Assembly: GCA_937897585.1 (NCBI GenBank)
Contig: CALCNY010000130.1
Coordinates: 1 to 13,250 of the forward strand
Length of the DNA: 13,250 nt
Source of the DNA: an uncultured Chitinophagaceae bacterium
GTDB lineage: Bacteria; Bacteroidota; Bacteroidia; Chitinophagales; Chitinophagaceae
Reading direction: 5' to 3'
The notes below the pieces were generated by a model. It made no database searches. It saw only the letters and a list, made by a program, of their open reading frames with translations, and was not told where the DNA came from. Numbering within the stretch: the first letter of the stretch is position 1; each line of letters starts with the position of its first letter. Shown here one piece after another: positions 7,101 through 13,004 of this stretch. The position numbers and the translations under genes are program-made.

Positions 7101-7574
7101 CACCTCACCTAAAGTCATTGGTGATTGATAATTGCCATCGCCTGTCAATTCGAAATCACATTGGCGAATCACATCTTCAATCATACCTTCCAATCCCATT
7201 TTACGGCCATCATCAGGAGAATAAATTCTTGTGATACCATAATTATGCAACTCTTCAATTTCATCAGGAAGAATAGTTCCACCACCACCACCAAAAATCT
7301 TGATATGACCACAGCCATTTTCTTCCAGCAAATCCTTCATGTATTTAAAAAACTCGACGTGACCACCTTGATAGCTGGTTATGGCAATACCTTGTACATC
7401 TTCCTCAATGGCACATTCCACAATTTCAGCTACACTTCTGTTATGTCCAAGGTGAATAATTTCTGCGCCCTTACTTTGTAGGATTCGACGCATGATATTG
7501 ATTGCGGCATCATGTCCATCAAATAACGAAGCAGCCGTTACAATTCTCACTTTTTGTTGGGTAGAAAAACTCAT
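4179..7574 (-). CDS. icmF: Fused isobutyryl-CoA mutase IcmF (B12-dependent acyl-CoA mutase with built-in G-protein chaperone)
   Basis: 1131-aa adenosylcobalamin enzyme predicted to interconvert isobutyryl-CoA and n-butyryl-CoA in the cytoplasm. Domain order is that of IcmF. Residues 1-150 form the B12-binding Rossmann domain with DGHDAA (19-24, His21 lower axial ligand), SYQGGH (67-72) and the GGGGGT loop (95-100). Residues 160-405 form a MeaB-like GTPase with P-loop GTGGAGKS (196-203) and NKFD (336-339). A linker follows, then the TIM-barrel mutase domain (about 540-1131), including GEGGPERTNRRFHY (581-594) and the GKIGNSGVSIATVDDAKKLY block. Specificity residues favour Icm over methylmalonyl-CoA mutase: Phe566 in AGVFP replaces the Mcm Tyr, and Gln780 replaces the Mcm Arg that binds the carboxylate, ten residues after Gln770. 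ATG 7574 gives the expected N-terminus. A likely promoter lies about 105 bp upstream. The gene stands alone, and pivalyl/isovaleryl-CoA activity is also known in the family. Confidence 0.93.
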   Translation of the reverse strand: MSFSTQQKVRIVTAASLFDGHDAAINIMRRILQSKGAEIIHLGHNRSVAEIVECAIEEDVQGIAITSYQGGHVEFFKYMKDLLEENGCGHIKIFGGGGGTILPDEIEELHNYGITRIYSPDDGRKMGLEGMIEDVIRQCDFELTGDGNYQSPMTLGEVIDVRKIARSITNAENGVFAGVDKIELEKSNAPVLGITGTGGAGKSSVTDEIVRRFLHTYTDKTIAVISVDPSKKKTGGALLGDRIRMNSISSPRAYMRSLATRESDKALSKYVQDAIDICKATGYDFVILESAGVGQSDASILDYCNISMYVMTPEYGAPSQLEKINMLDYADVVCVNKFDKAGALDALHDVRKQYKRNHGLWDAKDDELPIVGTIAAQFNDAGVNELFERLMEKVTAKTGISFSDNNIESTLKKETANQSTIIPPARVRYLSEIAETIKAYDNWVDEQSDLASKWYQLSGVLNTLQNASSETKSAIEEALKNTEAKLDDVSRKLVTNWSSIQDRYSKEFYEFQVRDKVIKQPLTYKSLSGTNLAKVYLPRYKDWGDILKWQLQENVPGEFPYTAGVFPLKREGEDPTRMFAGEGGPERTNRRFHYVSVGQPAKRLSTAFDSVTLYGEDPAIRPDIYGKIGNSGVSIATVDDAKKLYSGFDLCDPKTSVSMTINGPAPIILAFFMNAAIDQQCEKYILENNLKDQVNKIIEEQFDIKQLPQYIGTDGVSVHPANGKLEGALPQGNDGLGLRLLGLSGKDVLPEEVYEKIKTIALSTVRGTVQADILKEDQAQNTCIFSTEFALKLMGDVQQYFIKQNVQNFYSVSISGYHIAEAGANPITQLAFTLANGFTYVEYYLSRGMHIDDFAPNLSFFFSNGMDPEYSVIGRVARRIWAKSMKNKYKANSRSQKLKYHIQTSGRSLHAQEIDFNDIRTTLQALYAIYDNCNSLHTNAYDEAITTPTEESVRRAMAIQLIINRELGTAKNENPNQGAFLIEELTDLVEDSVMTEFNRITERGGVLGAMERMYQRNKIQEESLYYETLKHTGEYPIVGVNTFLSKKGSPTILPTEVIRSTTEEKEAQIDALATFHQRHEMKSSEMLERLKQVAINNGNLFEELMETVKYCSLGQITNALYSVGGQYRRNM

Positions 7575-7679
7575 AGTAAAAGCAAATTTTTATTCAACGA
7601 TTAACAAGAGCCAATATGGCTAGCTTTTAGATATTATTAAAATATCATTGCATTTAACCTTGCTATTTTGTTGACGGGG

Positions 7680-7687
7680 CAAAATTA
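7680..7687 (-). promoter_or_regulatory. Candidate Bacteroidota -7 promoter box for icmF (TAATTTTG)
   Basis: On the minus strand TAATTTTG matches the Bacteroidota sigma -7 consensus TAnnTTTG exactly. It lies about 105 bp upstream of the icmF ATG, implying a leader of roughly 95 nt. The -33 side has only a T-rich stretch (TTTTTCGC) at about the right distance, so only half of the promoter is convincing. Confidence 0.5.
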
Positions 7688-7788
7688 CAGATAAAAATGT
7701 GCGAAAAATCTAATCAAGGGGAATTGTGGAGATGAAAAGGAAATGTTGAAATTGAAAATTTGTGGTTGTAAAAGTGGGTGTTTTTTTG

Positions 7789-7826
7789 AATATTGCGATA
7801 TTGCAATATCGCAATATCGCAATATT
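7789..7826. repeat. Long perfect palindrome built of 8-bp GATATTGC/GCAATATC units
   Basis: Two GATATTGC-type units (7789-7804) run into three GCAATATC-type units (7803-7826). Two folds are possible: a 28-bp uninterrupted palindrome (7790-7817), or a perfect 16-bp stem (7789-7804 with 7811-7826) around a 6-nt AATATC loop. On the plus strand a T-run (7781-7787) precedes it; read on the minus strand it is followed by an A-run, so it is not a standard terminator for rsmA. Confidence 0.85.
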
Positions 7827-7921
7827 ACGTTCATCCAAACCGAACAGCCAAATATTTAGACTGATATTTCTTCAGTCCCTGATAATATTTCTTCAAAGCG
7901 TATTGAAATAATTCAAATCTA

Positions 7922-8674
7922 CTACTTCATGAGATAGGTCAAGTTTGCAAACTCTTGTATGGTAAGCTGTTCAGCTCGTTTATTAAAAATATCATCTCCA
8001 AGTACTTCAGCAGTAAACTGGCTTTTCAAGGCATTTCTCAACGTCTTTCTGCGCTGGTTAAACGCTGTTTTTACTAATACCCAATAGGCACGGTCTGATT
8101 TTACTTTTAAAGGCTCCTGCCTGCGGGTTAAGCGTATTACACCACTTACCACTTTGGGTGGCGGATTGAAACATTCGGCAGGAACATCAAATAAATATTC
8201 TACATCGTAGTATGCTTGAACCAATGCGCTAAGTACACCATATACTTTAGAACCGGATGGCGAGGCTGCCCTATCGGCTACTTCTTTTTGAAACATGCCA
8301 ATGGCAACCGGCACATGTTCTTTCCATTCGAGGATTTTAAAAAGTATTTGAGTTGAAATATTGTATGGGAAATTGCCAATCACCGTAAAACTTTCCTGGA
8401 AAGGCATGTCAATATCCAGAAAACTGGCTTCAATGATTTTGTCTTTTAATACGTCATATTTTTTATGGAGATAATCTACTTTTTCTTTGTCGAGTTCTAC
8501 TGCTTTAAAATCAACATCAGTCAGTTTAATCAACTCTTTTGTCAACGCACCTGCACCCGGACCAACTTCCAACAATCTATTGTAGGGATTGGCTTTCAGC
8601 GCATCAACAATTTTCTGTATGATCAATTCATCTTTCAAAAAATGTTGCCCGAGTGATTTTTTAAGTGTGTACAT
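7922..8674 (-). CDS. rsmA: 16S rRNA (adenine(1518)-N6/adenine(1519)-N6)-dimethyltransferase
   Basis: 250-aa SAM-dependent enzyme that dimethylates two adjacent adenines in the 3'-terminal helix of 16S rRNA late in small-subunit assembly (KsgA). Residues 6-13 (KSLGQHFL) are the family's opening motif. SAM-binding motif I is EVGPGAG (36-42). Glu60 and Asp87 sit at the usual ribose and adenine contact positions. The catalytic motif IV is NFPYN (101-105), and the tail carries FNPPPKVVSGVI (169-180) and AFNQRRKTLRN (204-214). Length is slightly short of E. coli KsgA (273 aa), as in many relatives. ATG 8674 fits the family start. A perfect TAnnTTTG box lies just upstream. pdxA is divergent; in proteobacteria pdxA and rsmA are often in one operon, so the neighbourhood is conserved while the orientation differs. 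Confidence 0.96.
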   Translation of the reverse strand: MYTLKKSLGQHFLKDELIIQKIVDALKANPYNRLLEVGPGAGALTKELIKLTDVDFKAVELDKEKVDYLHKKYDVLKDKIIEASFLDIDMPFQESFTVIGNFPYNISTQILFKILEWKEHVPVAIGMFQKEVADRAASPSGSKVYGVLSALVQAYYDVEYLFDVPAECFNPPPKVVSGVIRLTRRQEPLKVKSDRAYWVLVKTAFNQRRKTLRNALKSQFTAEVLGDDIFNKRAEQLTIQEFANLTYLMK

Positions 8675-8679
8675 TAGAG

Positions 8680-8687
8680 CAAAGGTA
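8680..8687 (-). promoter_or_regulatory. Candidate Bacteroidota -7 promoter box for rsmA (TACCTTTG)
   Basis: On the minus strand TACCTTTGC matches TAnnTTTG exactly and ends 5 bp before the ATG, giving a very short or nearly leaderless message. No convincing -33 TTTG is present; that position falls within the degenerate GCTGGATA array. Confidence 0.5.
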
Positions 8688-8694
8688 GGGTAAA

Positions 8695-8757
8695 GCTGGA
8701 TAGAGCTGGATAAGTTGGATAATGCTAGATAAGCTAGATGCTAGATGCTGGATACTT
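8695..8757. repeat. Degenerate GCTRGATA tandem array, second locus
   Basis: Units GCTGGATA(GA), GCTGGATAA, GTTGGATAAT, GCTAGATAA, GCTAGAT twice and GCTGGATA follow one another with 7-10 bp spacing. They are the same motif as the tidier array at 3656-3730. The array lies immediately upstream of the rsmA -7 box and so occupies the place of its -33 element. Confidence 0.75.
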
Positions 8758-8765
8758 GATAACAA

Positions 8766-9023
8766 CTTGAACTCATTGAACTTATCAAACCTTTTGAACA
8801 AATCATCTTCTGACTCGGTCGGAAACCTTCGTCGTCCTCAAAAACGCAACGTCCCTTTCAGGAGATATTGCTGAGAAGGATGAAACCCCTTGAACATATT
8901 GAACTAATTGAACCTTTTGAACTAATTGCCTCAAAAAAGCAACGCCCCTTGCAGGAGACATTGCTGAAAAATACGAAACCTATTGAACTCATTGAACCTC
9001 CCAAACCTTTTAAACAAATTCCT
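8766..9023 (+). repeat. Composite direct repeat, 93-bp period (TTGAAC segment + GCAACG segment)
   Basis: A TTGAACTCATTGAAC-type segment followed by AAACCTTTTGAACAAAT occurs at 8766, 8889 and 8982. A GCAACG segment occurs at 8846-8887 and 8939-8980, with 35 of 42 bases identical by hand alignment. From 8846 to 8939, and from 8889 to 8982, the period is exactly 93 bp. The first interval (8766 to 8889) is 123 bp because of extra sequence around 8808-8840. Confidence 0.8.
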
Positions 9024-9033
9024 GCTAAAGTCG

Positions 9034-9041
9034 TATTTTCG
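9034..9041 (+). promoter_or_regulatory. Possible pdxA -7 promoter box (TATTTTCG)
   Basis: TATTTTCGC is one mismatch from TAnnTTTG and lies 20 bp before the pdxA ATG. The sequence upstream belongs to the last repeat copy, so any -33 element would be repeat-borne. This is a pattern match only. Confidence 0.35.
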
Positions 9042-9061
9042 CACCTCAAATCAAGTTGACA

Positions 9062-10156
9062 ATGAGCGTACATTCAGAACATAAGCCGATTATAGGATTC
9101 AGTTGTGGTGATATCAATGGCATCGGCATTGAGTTGATTATAAAAGTGTTGAGCGATAGCAGAATTTTAGATATCTGTACGCCAGTGGTTTTTGCCAATA
9201 ATAAAGCTATTAATTTCTACAGAAAAACTTTACCGGAAGCCAACATCAACTTCGCAATCATTAAGGATTCTACTAAAATCAATCCAAAACAAGTTAATCT
9301 TTATAACTGCTGGGAAGAAGAAGTAGAAATTACTCCCGGAACCATGAATGACATTGGTGGTAAATATGCCGTTATTAGTTTAAAAACCGCCACTGAAGCG
9401 TTGAAAGCAGGAAAGATTGATGGCTTGGTTACGGCTCCCATTCACAAAAAAAATATTCAGACTTCTGATTTTAATTATACAGGTCACACTCCTTTTCTTA
9501 AAAAATCTTTCGGTGTTAATGATGTGGTGATGTTGATGGTGGCGGAGAATATGAAGATTGGTTTGCTGACTGAGCACTTACCAGTAAAAGAAGTTTCTCA
9601 AGTAATTACCAAAGAAAGCATCATTAGTAAACTGAATTTGATGAACCAATCTTTGAAAAGAGATTTTTGCATCAACAAGCCACGCATCGCTGTTTTGGGA
9701 TTAAATCCTCATGCAGGCGATGAGGGACTAATAGGAAAAGAAGAAATCGAAATCATCAAACCTGCTATCAAAGACGCCAAACAAAAAGATATTTTCTGTT
9801 TTGGTCCTTATAGCGCTGATGCGTTTTTCGCGAGAGGTCAGCATGAAAAATTTGATGCAGTTTTGGCTTTATATCACGATCAAGGTTTGATTCCATTCAA
9901 ATCTTTATCACTTGGTGAAGGCGTTAATTTTACAGCAGGATTGAATGCGGTAAGAACATCACCGGACCATGGAACTGCCTTTGATATCGCCGGAAAAGGT
10001 ATTGCAGATGAGACTTCTACTAGACAATCTTTATACACTTGTATCGATATCATCAATAATAGAAAGGAATTTGATCAGCAAAGAGCAAATCCGTTAAGAA
10101 AGATGAGCGCCTCTATGTTAGCAAGGGCTGTTGATGAAAAAATTTCGGAAGACTAA
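9062..10156 (+). CDS. pdxA: 4-hydroxythreonine-4-phosphate dehydrogenase
   Basis: 364-aa NAD-dependent enzyme of the DXP-dependent vitamin B6 pathway. It oxidises 4-phosphohydroxy-L-threonine, which decarboxylates to the aminoacetone phosphate used by PdxJ. Conserved features are visible: CGDINGIGIEL (15-25), TAPIHK (124-129), substrate-binding GHTPF (141-145), and three metal-binding histidines in EHLP (His172), NPHAGDEG (His217) and YHDQGLIPFK (His272). All three are offset by six from E. coli H166/H211/H266. TSPDHGTAFDIAG follows at 299-311. ATG 9062 is chosen over the in-frame TTG 9056 because the family begins a few residues before the first strand (PIIGFSCGD). It faces the LolA-like gene tail-to-tail with only 8 bp between stops. 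Confidence 0.96.
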   Translation: MSVHSEHKPIIGFSCGDINGIGIELIIKVLSDSRILDICTPVVFANNKAINFYRKTLPEANINFAIIKDSTKINPKQVNLYNCWEEEVEITPGTMNDIGGKYAVISLKTATEALKAGKIDGLVTAPIHKKNIQTSDFNYTGHTPFLKKSFGVNDVVMLMVAENMKIGLLTEHLPVKEVSQVITKESIISKLNLMNQSLKRDFCINKPRIAVLGLNPHAGDEGLIGKEEIEIIKPAIKDAKQKDIFCFGPYSADAFFARGQHEKFDAVLALYHDQGLIPFKSLSLGEGVNFTAGLNAVRTSPDHGTAFDIAGKGIADETSTRQSLYTCIDIINNRKEFDQQRANPLRKMSASMLARAVDEKISED

Positions 10157-10164
10157 TTCGAAAT

Positions 10165-10863
10165 TTATTTAAACACATCATCTGAAATTCCTTTGTTGAT
10201 GATGTATTTCGACAATAATATTTCCGCTTCTCCTTTTTTGGGTTTATCTGATTTTGTAGCCGCTTTATTGGATGACCCATCATCGAAATCAAAAGTTATT
10301 CCCTTTGGCAATTTGTAATCTTTGGTATTGAAAGAAAACAAAATCTTATCCGGCAGTCCATATTCTGCATACAAACTATATTTCATTTTCAATTCATAAG
10401 TACCGTTTTCCTTTGTAGTCGTTTTGCTTTTTACAATTAAAGAATTGGCAGGATCAATATAAAGTGTGGTTAACACCATATCACTATTATCATCATTCGG
10501 CAATAACTTAGCGACTCTTACATTTATATTGTCTACTTTATCTGCACCTGCATCAATAATTGTAAAATCGTTACCTGAAAATAAATTATTCAAATTGATA
10601 CTCATCGCACCTTTAGGCACAAACGAAACTCCTTTTTCACTTTTCAATTTTAGTTTGCCTGGTTTTTTAAAATAGAGCTTAATATTAGCAACCGGAATTT
10701 TTAAAAATGCGACATTGGTTTTCATTTTACCGCTGGCTTCATAGTCGGACACTTTATCGAGTTTTTTTCTGGCATTTGATACCAATACATTAATATCCTG
10801 CGCAACAGTTATTTGACAGAAAGCGATTAAAATAAAAACTAAACTTACAATTCTCTTCATCAT
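10165..10863 (-). CDS. LolA-like outer-membrane lipoprotein-sorting/carrier family protein, exported
   Basis: 232-aa protein with a clear signal peptide (KR, then a hydrophobic core to about residue 20, with VAQ-DI as likely cleavage). The mature part opens with an amphipathic helix (LVSNARKKLDKVSDYEASGKMK) and continues as alternating beta strands, including LYFKKPGKLKLKSEKG and LTTLYIDPANSLIVKSKT. This is the general plan of LolA/LolB-like folds, where 'P-G-K-L-K' and 'D-P..L.V' strands recur. It presumably acts in the periplasm on a lipid or lipoprotein ligand. I chose the ATG at 10863 (MMKRIV) rather than a start at 10914, because the latter would overlap the permease and spoil the signal peptide. 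It starts 7 bp after the permease stop, so it is very likely in the same operon. The family call is from fold pattern and is moderate. Confidence 0.6.
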   Translation of the reverse strand: MMKRIVSLVFILIAFCQITVAQDINVLVSNARKKLDKVSDYEASGKMKTNVAFLKIPVANIKLYFKKPGKLKLKSEKGVSFVPKGAMSINLNNLFSGNDFTIIDAGADKVDNINVRVAKLLPNDDNSDMVLTTLYIDPANSLIVKSKTTTKENGTYELKMKYSLYAEYGLPDKILFSFNTKDYKLPKGITFDFDDGSSNKAATKSDKPKKGEAEILLSKYIINKGISDDVFK

Positions 10864-10870
10864 AATTTTT

Positions 10871-11764
10871 TTAAGACAGAATATCTTTTTTTCGAAATGA
10901 ATAAATAGCGACACCCAAGAATAATACGATATGTGCCATTAATATATACAGACTGTTTCTAATGGCGGCCCAGTTTTCAATAGAGCCTTTTATCGGTTGT
11001 CCATCACCGTCAGTACCGATGTAAAAAAATCCTTTCCAACCAACGAGATAGGAAGTAAACAACCAAGGTTTCACATTTTTATCAATAATAGGCACATTGA
11101 TATTTGATACAATCGTAAAAAATATCACAATACAAACAGTAGCTACAATCGGACCGATAGAATTTTCAGCAAAAACTGAAAGTAAAATTCCTAATGAAGC
11201 AATTACTGTAAGTGCAACAGCTGCATATCCAAAAGCAGCGAAATACCTCCATAACACATCATCTTTGGTAATCTGCAATATCTGCGACTCCTCACCTTTT
11301 ACTCTGAAAATTAGCATATCGTCAGCACCAAAAATAAACAGGCTTACAAACAACGCCATGACAGCCATCCATATCAATAAGAAAACGGTAAATAAAAAAG
11401 AAGCAAAAAATTTCACCATGATCAATTGTGTTCTGCTGACAGGTTTTGTCATGATTAATCGTAATGTTCCCATATTCGCTTCGCCAGAAATAGCATCTCC
11501 TGCAATCAACGCCACCAATATCGGAACCTGCACCAGCAAAGTATTGAGAATGATATAACACATGAAATAACCATTAATCGCTTTCGAACGATCGAGTTCA
11601 AAATTATCTTGCACGTTTTGCAACATGAGATTCATGTAACTCTGTCCATCAGCTTTGAAGGCAAATTGAAATATCAATACTATAGCCGTAATAGCAGCAA
11701 AGGCAATATAAGTCCGAGGCCTTCTCGAAATTTTAAACAACTCAATTTGTAAAAGGCTCAACAT
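10871..11764 (-). CDS. ABC-2 type transporter permease
   Basis: 297-aa membrane subunit with about six predicted helices (near residues 19-36, 67-89, 118-146, 176-198, 204-220 and 271-290). The segment GDAISGEANMGTLRLIMTKPVSRTQLI-type block at 89 onward is diagnostic of ABC-2 permeases (G..I..E...GTl..l...P.sR). It would form a homodimeric channel driven by the ATPase encoded just upstream, whose last codons overlap this gene by 23 bp, implying translational coupling. ABC-2 exporters move drugs, lipids or polysaccharides or take part in gliding and Na+ export; the substrate cannot be read here. The gap between helices 1 and 2 (about 37-66) and the loop 225-265 are hydrophilic. Identity is firm, substrate unknown. 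Confidence 0.88.
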   Translation of the reverse strand: MLSLLQIELFKISRRPRTYIAFAAITAIVLIFQFAFKADGQSYMNLMLQNVQDNFELDRSKAINGYFMCYIILNTLLVQVPILVALIAGDAISGEANMGTLRLIMTKPVSRTQLIMVKFFASFLFTVFLLIWMAVMALFVSLFIFGADDMLIFRVKGEESQILQITKDDVLWRYFAAFGYAAVALTVIASLGILLSVFAENSIGPIVATVCIVIFFTIVSNINVPIIDKNVKPWLFTSYLVGWKGFFYIGTDGDGQPIKGSIENWAAIRNSLYILMAHIVLFLGVAIYSFRKKDILS

Positions 11765-12674
11765 GTTTTTCGGATTTTGTAAGTTTCAGGAAATAATCTT
11801 CCAATGAATGACGAGGTTGTATTAATTGTATGTCAATATTTTTATCAGACAAGAATCGAATGATTTTGGGGATGTCATTTTTACTGGTCTCCAGTTGAAT
11901 TTGATAATCATTCATGGTCAGCTTTTGATTCCATTCAGATTGAGAAAGTTGATCAAATGCGAACTGGTTATTGGTGGTTTCAATGCTAACTATAGTTTTA
12001 GAAGGATCTAATAAAGTCTTCACTTCACCTTCCACAATTTTTTTTCCTTTATGAATTATGATCATCCTGTTGGCAATAATTTCAATCTCGCTGAGCAAAT
12101 GTGAAGAAACCAGAATTGTTTTTCCTCTTTCATGACTGAGTTTGAGAATTAAATTTCTGATATCGGCGATGCCTTGTGGATCCAAGCCATTGGTAGGTTC
12201 ATCTAAAATGATAAATTCAGGATTGTGAACCAAAGCGACAGCAATACCTAAGCGCTGTTTCATACCCTGACTGAAAGTTTTTACATTGCTGTCGAATCTG
12301 TCGGCGAGCCCTACCACATCAAGCTGTTCCATCAATGTGGCTTTGGATAATTTCAATCCACTCATCTTTGCAAACAGATTCAGATTTTCATAAGCAGTTA
12401 AATACTTATACAAGTCTGGTCTTTCAATTACCGCACCGACTTGCTGTAAAATTTCTTTTCTGTTTTGTTGTAAATTTTTTCCGAACAATTCAATCTCTCC
12501 CGAGGTTTGTGTAATCAAGGTAAGTATCATTCTGATGGTGGTAGATTTTCCGGCGCCATTCTCACCAAGGAATCCAAACACATCACCTTTATTGACTGTA
12601 AAACTTAAATTGTTTACGGCATGGAACTGACCAAAAGATTTGCAGAGTTGATTTACGTTAAGTAATGCTTGCAT
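11742..12674 (-). CDS. ABC transporter ATP-binding protein, BcrA/CcmA-like
   Basis: 310-aa ATPase that powers the overlapping permease. Walker A is GENGAGKST (37-45), the signature is FSQGMKQRLG (134-143), Walker B is FIILDEPT (154-161) and the H-loop His is 192 (VSSHLL). The Q-loop position carries Glu84 in AVIERPDLYKYLTAYENL, a substitution typical of the bacitracin-resistance-type BcrA group, which also accounts for the 'ENL' helix. Residues 225-310 form a C-terminal extension ending in RHSLEDYFLKLT, also normal for this group. It begins 18 bp after the regulator's stop and runs 23 bp into the permease. The palindrome ATGTTATGATAACAT lies in the gap before it. The transported substrate is not identifiable. 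Confidence 0.92.
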   Translation of the reverse strand: MQALLNVNQLCKSFGQFHAVNNLSFTVNKGDVFGFLGENGAGKSTTIRMILTLITQTSGEIELFGKNLQQNRKEILQQVGAVIERPDLYKYLTAYENLNLFAKMSGLKLSKATLMEQLDVVGLADRFDSNVKTFSQGMKQRLGIAVALVHNPEFIILDEPTNGLDPQGIADIRNLILKLSHERGKTILVSSHLLSEIEIIANRMIIIHKGKKIVEGEVKTLLDPSKTIVSIETTNNQFAFDQLSQSEWNQKLTMNDYQIQLETSKNDIPKIIRFLSDKNIDIQLIQPRHSLEDYFLKLTKSEKHVEPFTN

Positions 12675-12675
12675 G

Positions 12676-12690
12676 ATGTTATGATAACAT
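12676..12690. promoter_or_regulatory. Candidate operator palindrome ATGTTATGATAACAT
   Basis: Perfect 7-bp arms around one central base, filling the gap between the regulator stop and the ATPase start (1 bp from the ATG). It could be a binding site of the winged-helix protein, or a hairpin modulating ATPase translation. In either case it covers where a ribosome binding site would be. Confidence 0.4.
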
Positions 12691-12692
12691 AA

Positions 12693-13004
12693 TTAAAGTG
12701 ATAAAGTTTGATCCACATCATCAATTTGCTCGTAAGTTTTTATTGCAGTAAAAAAATCGGCAACAGCAAGATTTCCTTTCTCCGTTATTTTACAAATCGT
12801 AAGTGGATAATTGCCTTTGAATTGTTTGACAATATCTATAAAACCTTCTTTTTTCAATTTATTCAATTGAATACTCAGGTTACCAACCGATAATCCAGAC
12901 TTATCTTTTAAAGTTTTGAAGTCAGCTTCCAGATTTTTTTTCAAAAAACAAATAATCGACAGTCGAGGTTGCGACAACAACAAAGGGTCTAAATTCTGAA
13001 ACAT
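12693..13004 (-). CDS. Winged-helix transcriptional regulator (HTH_34/MarR-like), first gene of ABC operon
   Basis: 103-aa single-domain DNA-binding protein. After a helix at about 8-22 (LLLSQPRLSIICFLKKN) come the HTH helices at 27-56, with recognition helix around SVGNLSIQLNKLKKEGFI, and a wing at about 59-78 (VKQFKGNYPLTICKITEKGN). This matches the small 'winged helix DNA-binding' proteins, related to the MarR and ArsR groups, that often sit before ABC-2 ATPase/permease pairs in Bacteroidota. No Cys cluster or ligand domain is visible. It is encoded 18 bp before the ATPase gene in the same direction, so it probably controls its own operon. ATG 13004 gives the usual family start. No strong promoter is seen; CAGATTTG at 13034-13041 (minus) is one mismatch from TAnnTTTG. 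Confidence 0.85.
   Translation of the reverse strand: MFQNLDPLLLSQPRLSIICFLKKNLEADFKTLKDKSGLSVGNLSIQLNKLKKEGFIDIVKQFKGNYPLTICKITEKGNLAVADFFTAIKTYEQIDDVDQTLSL

Larger units (their letters stand above)
7575..7921. other. Intergenic region between rsmA 3' end and icmF 5' end (347 bp)
   Basis: It contains the icmF leader (about 100 nt) with promoter candidate, an AGCCA-ATA-TGGCT inverted repeat at 7609-7621, a long perfect palindrome at 7789-7826, and a small hairpin GACTGA...TCAGTC at 7859-7877. The latter lies 45 bp past the rsmA stop. No credible gene is visible. Confidence 0.7.
8675..9061. other. Divergent rsmA-pdxA intergenic region (387 bp), repeat-filled
   Basis: From left to right it holds the rsmA promoter box, a degenerate 9-bp array (8695-8757), a TTGAAC-rich segment (8766-8807), a GCAACG repeat (8846-8887), a second TTGAAC segment, a second GCAACG copy (8939-8980), a third TTGAAC segment and a probable pdxA promoter. 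A frame open from 8814 to 9059 reads through the repeats, but looks repeat-derived. Confidence 0.7.

Noticed and set aside
7125..7481. Plus-strand open frames of about 117-118 codons opposite icmF (also 4866-5219)
   Set aside because: They are antisense to strongly conserved icmF domains and have no recognisable domain or initiation context.
7827..7921. Short minus-strand frame after rsmA reading a Lys/Tyr-rich peptide ending AVRFG
   Set aside because: It opens directly after a TGA overlapping the rsmA end, has only an internal TTG and at most about 21 residues. Too little to support a gene.
8868..9059. Small plus-strand frame just before pdxA as a protein-coding gene
   Set aside because: It consists almost wholly of the 93-bp repeat and lacks any ribosome binding site or known domain. 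I kept it as a finding but not as a gene.
10864..10914. Upstream start (10914) for the LolA-like protein
   Set aside because: It would add 17 residues ahead of the signal peptide and overlap the permease gene; the ATG at 10863 gives a normal signal peptide and a 7-bp spacing.
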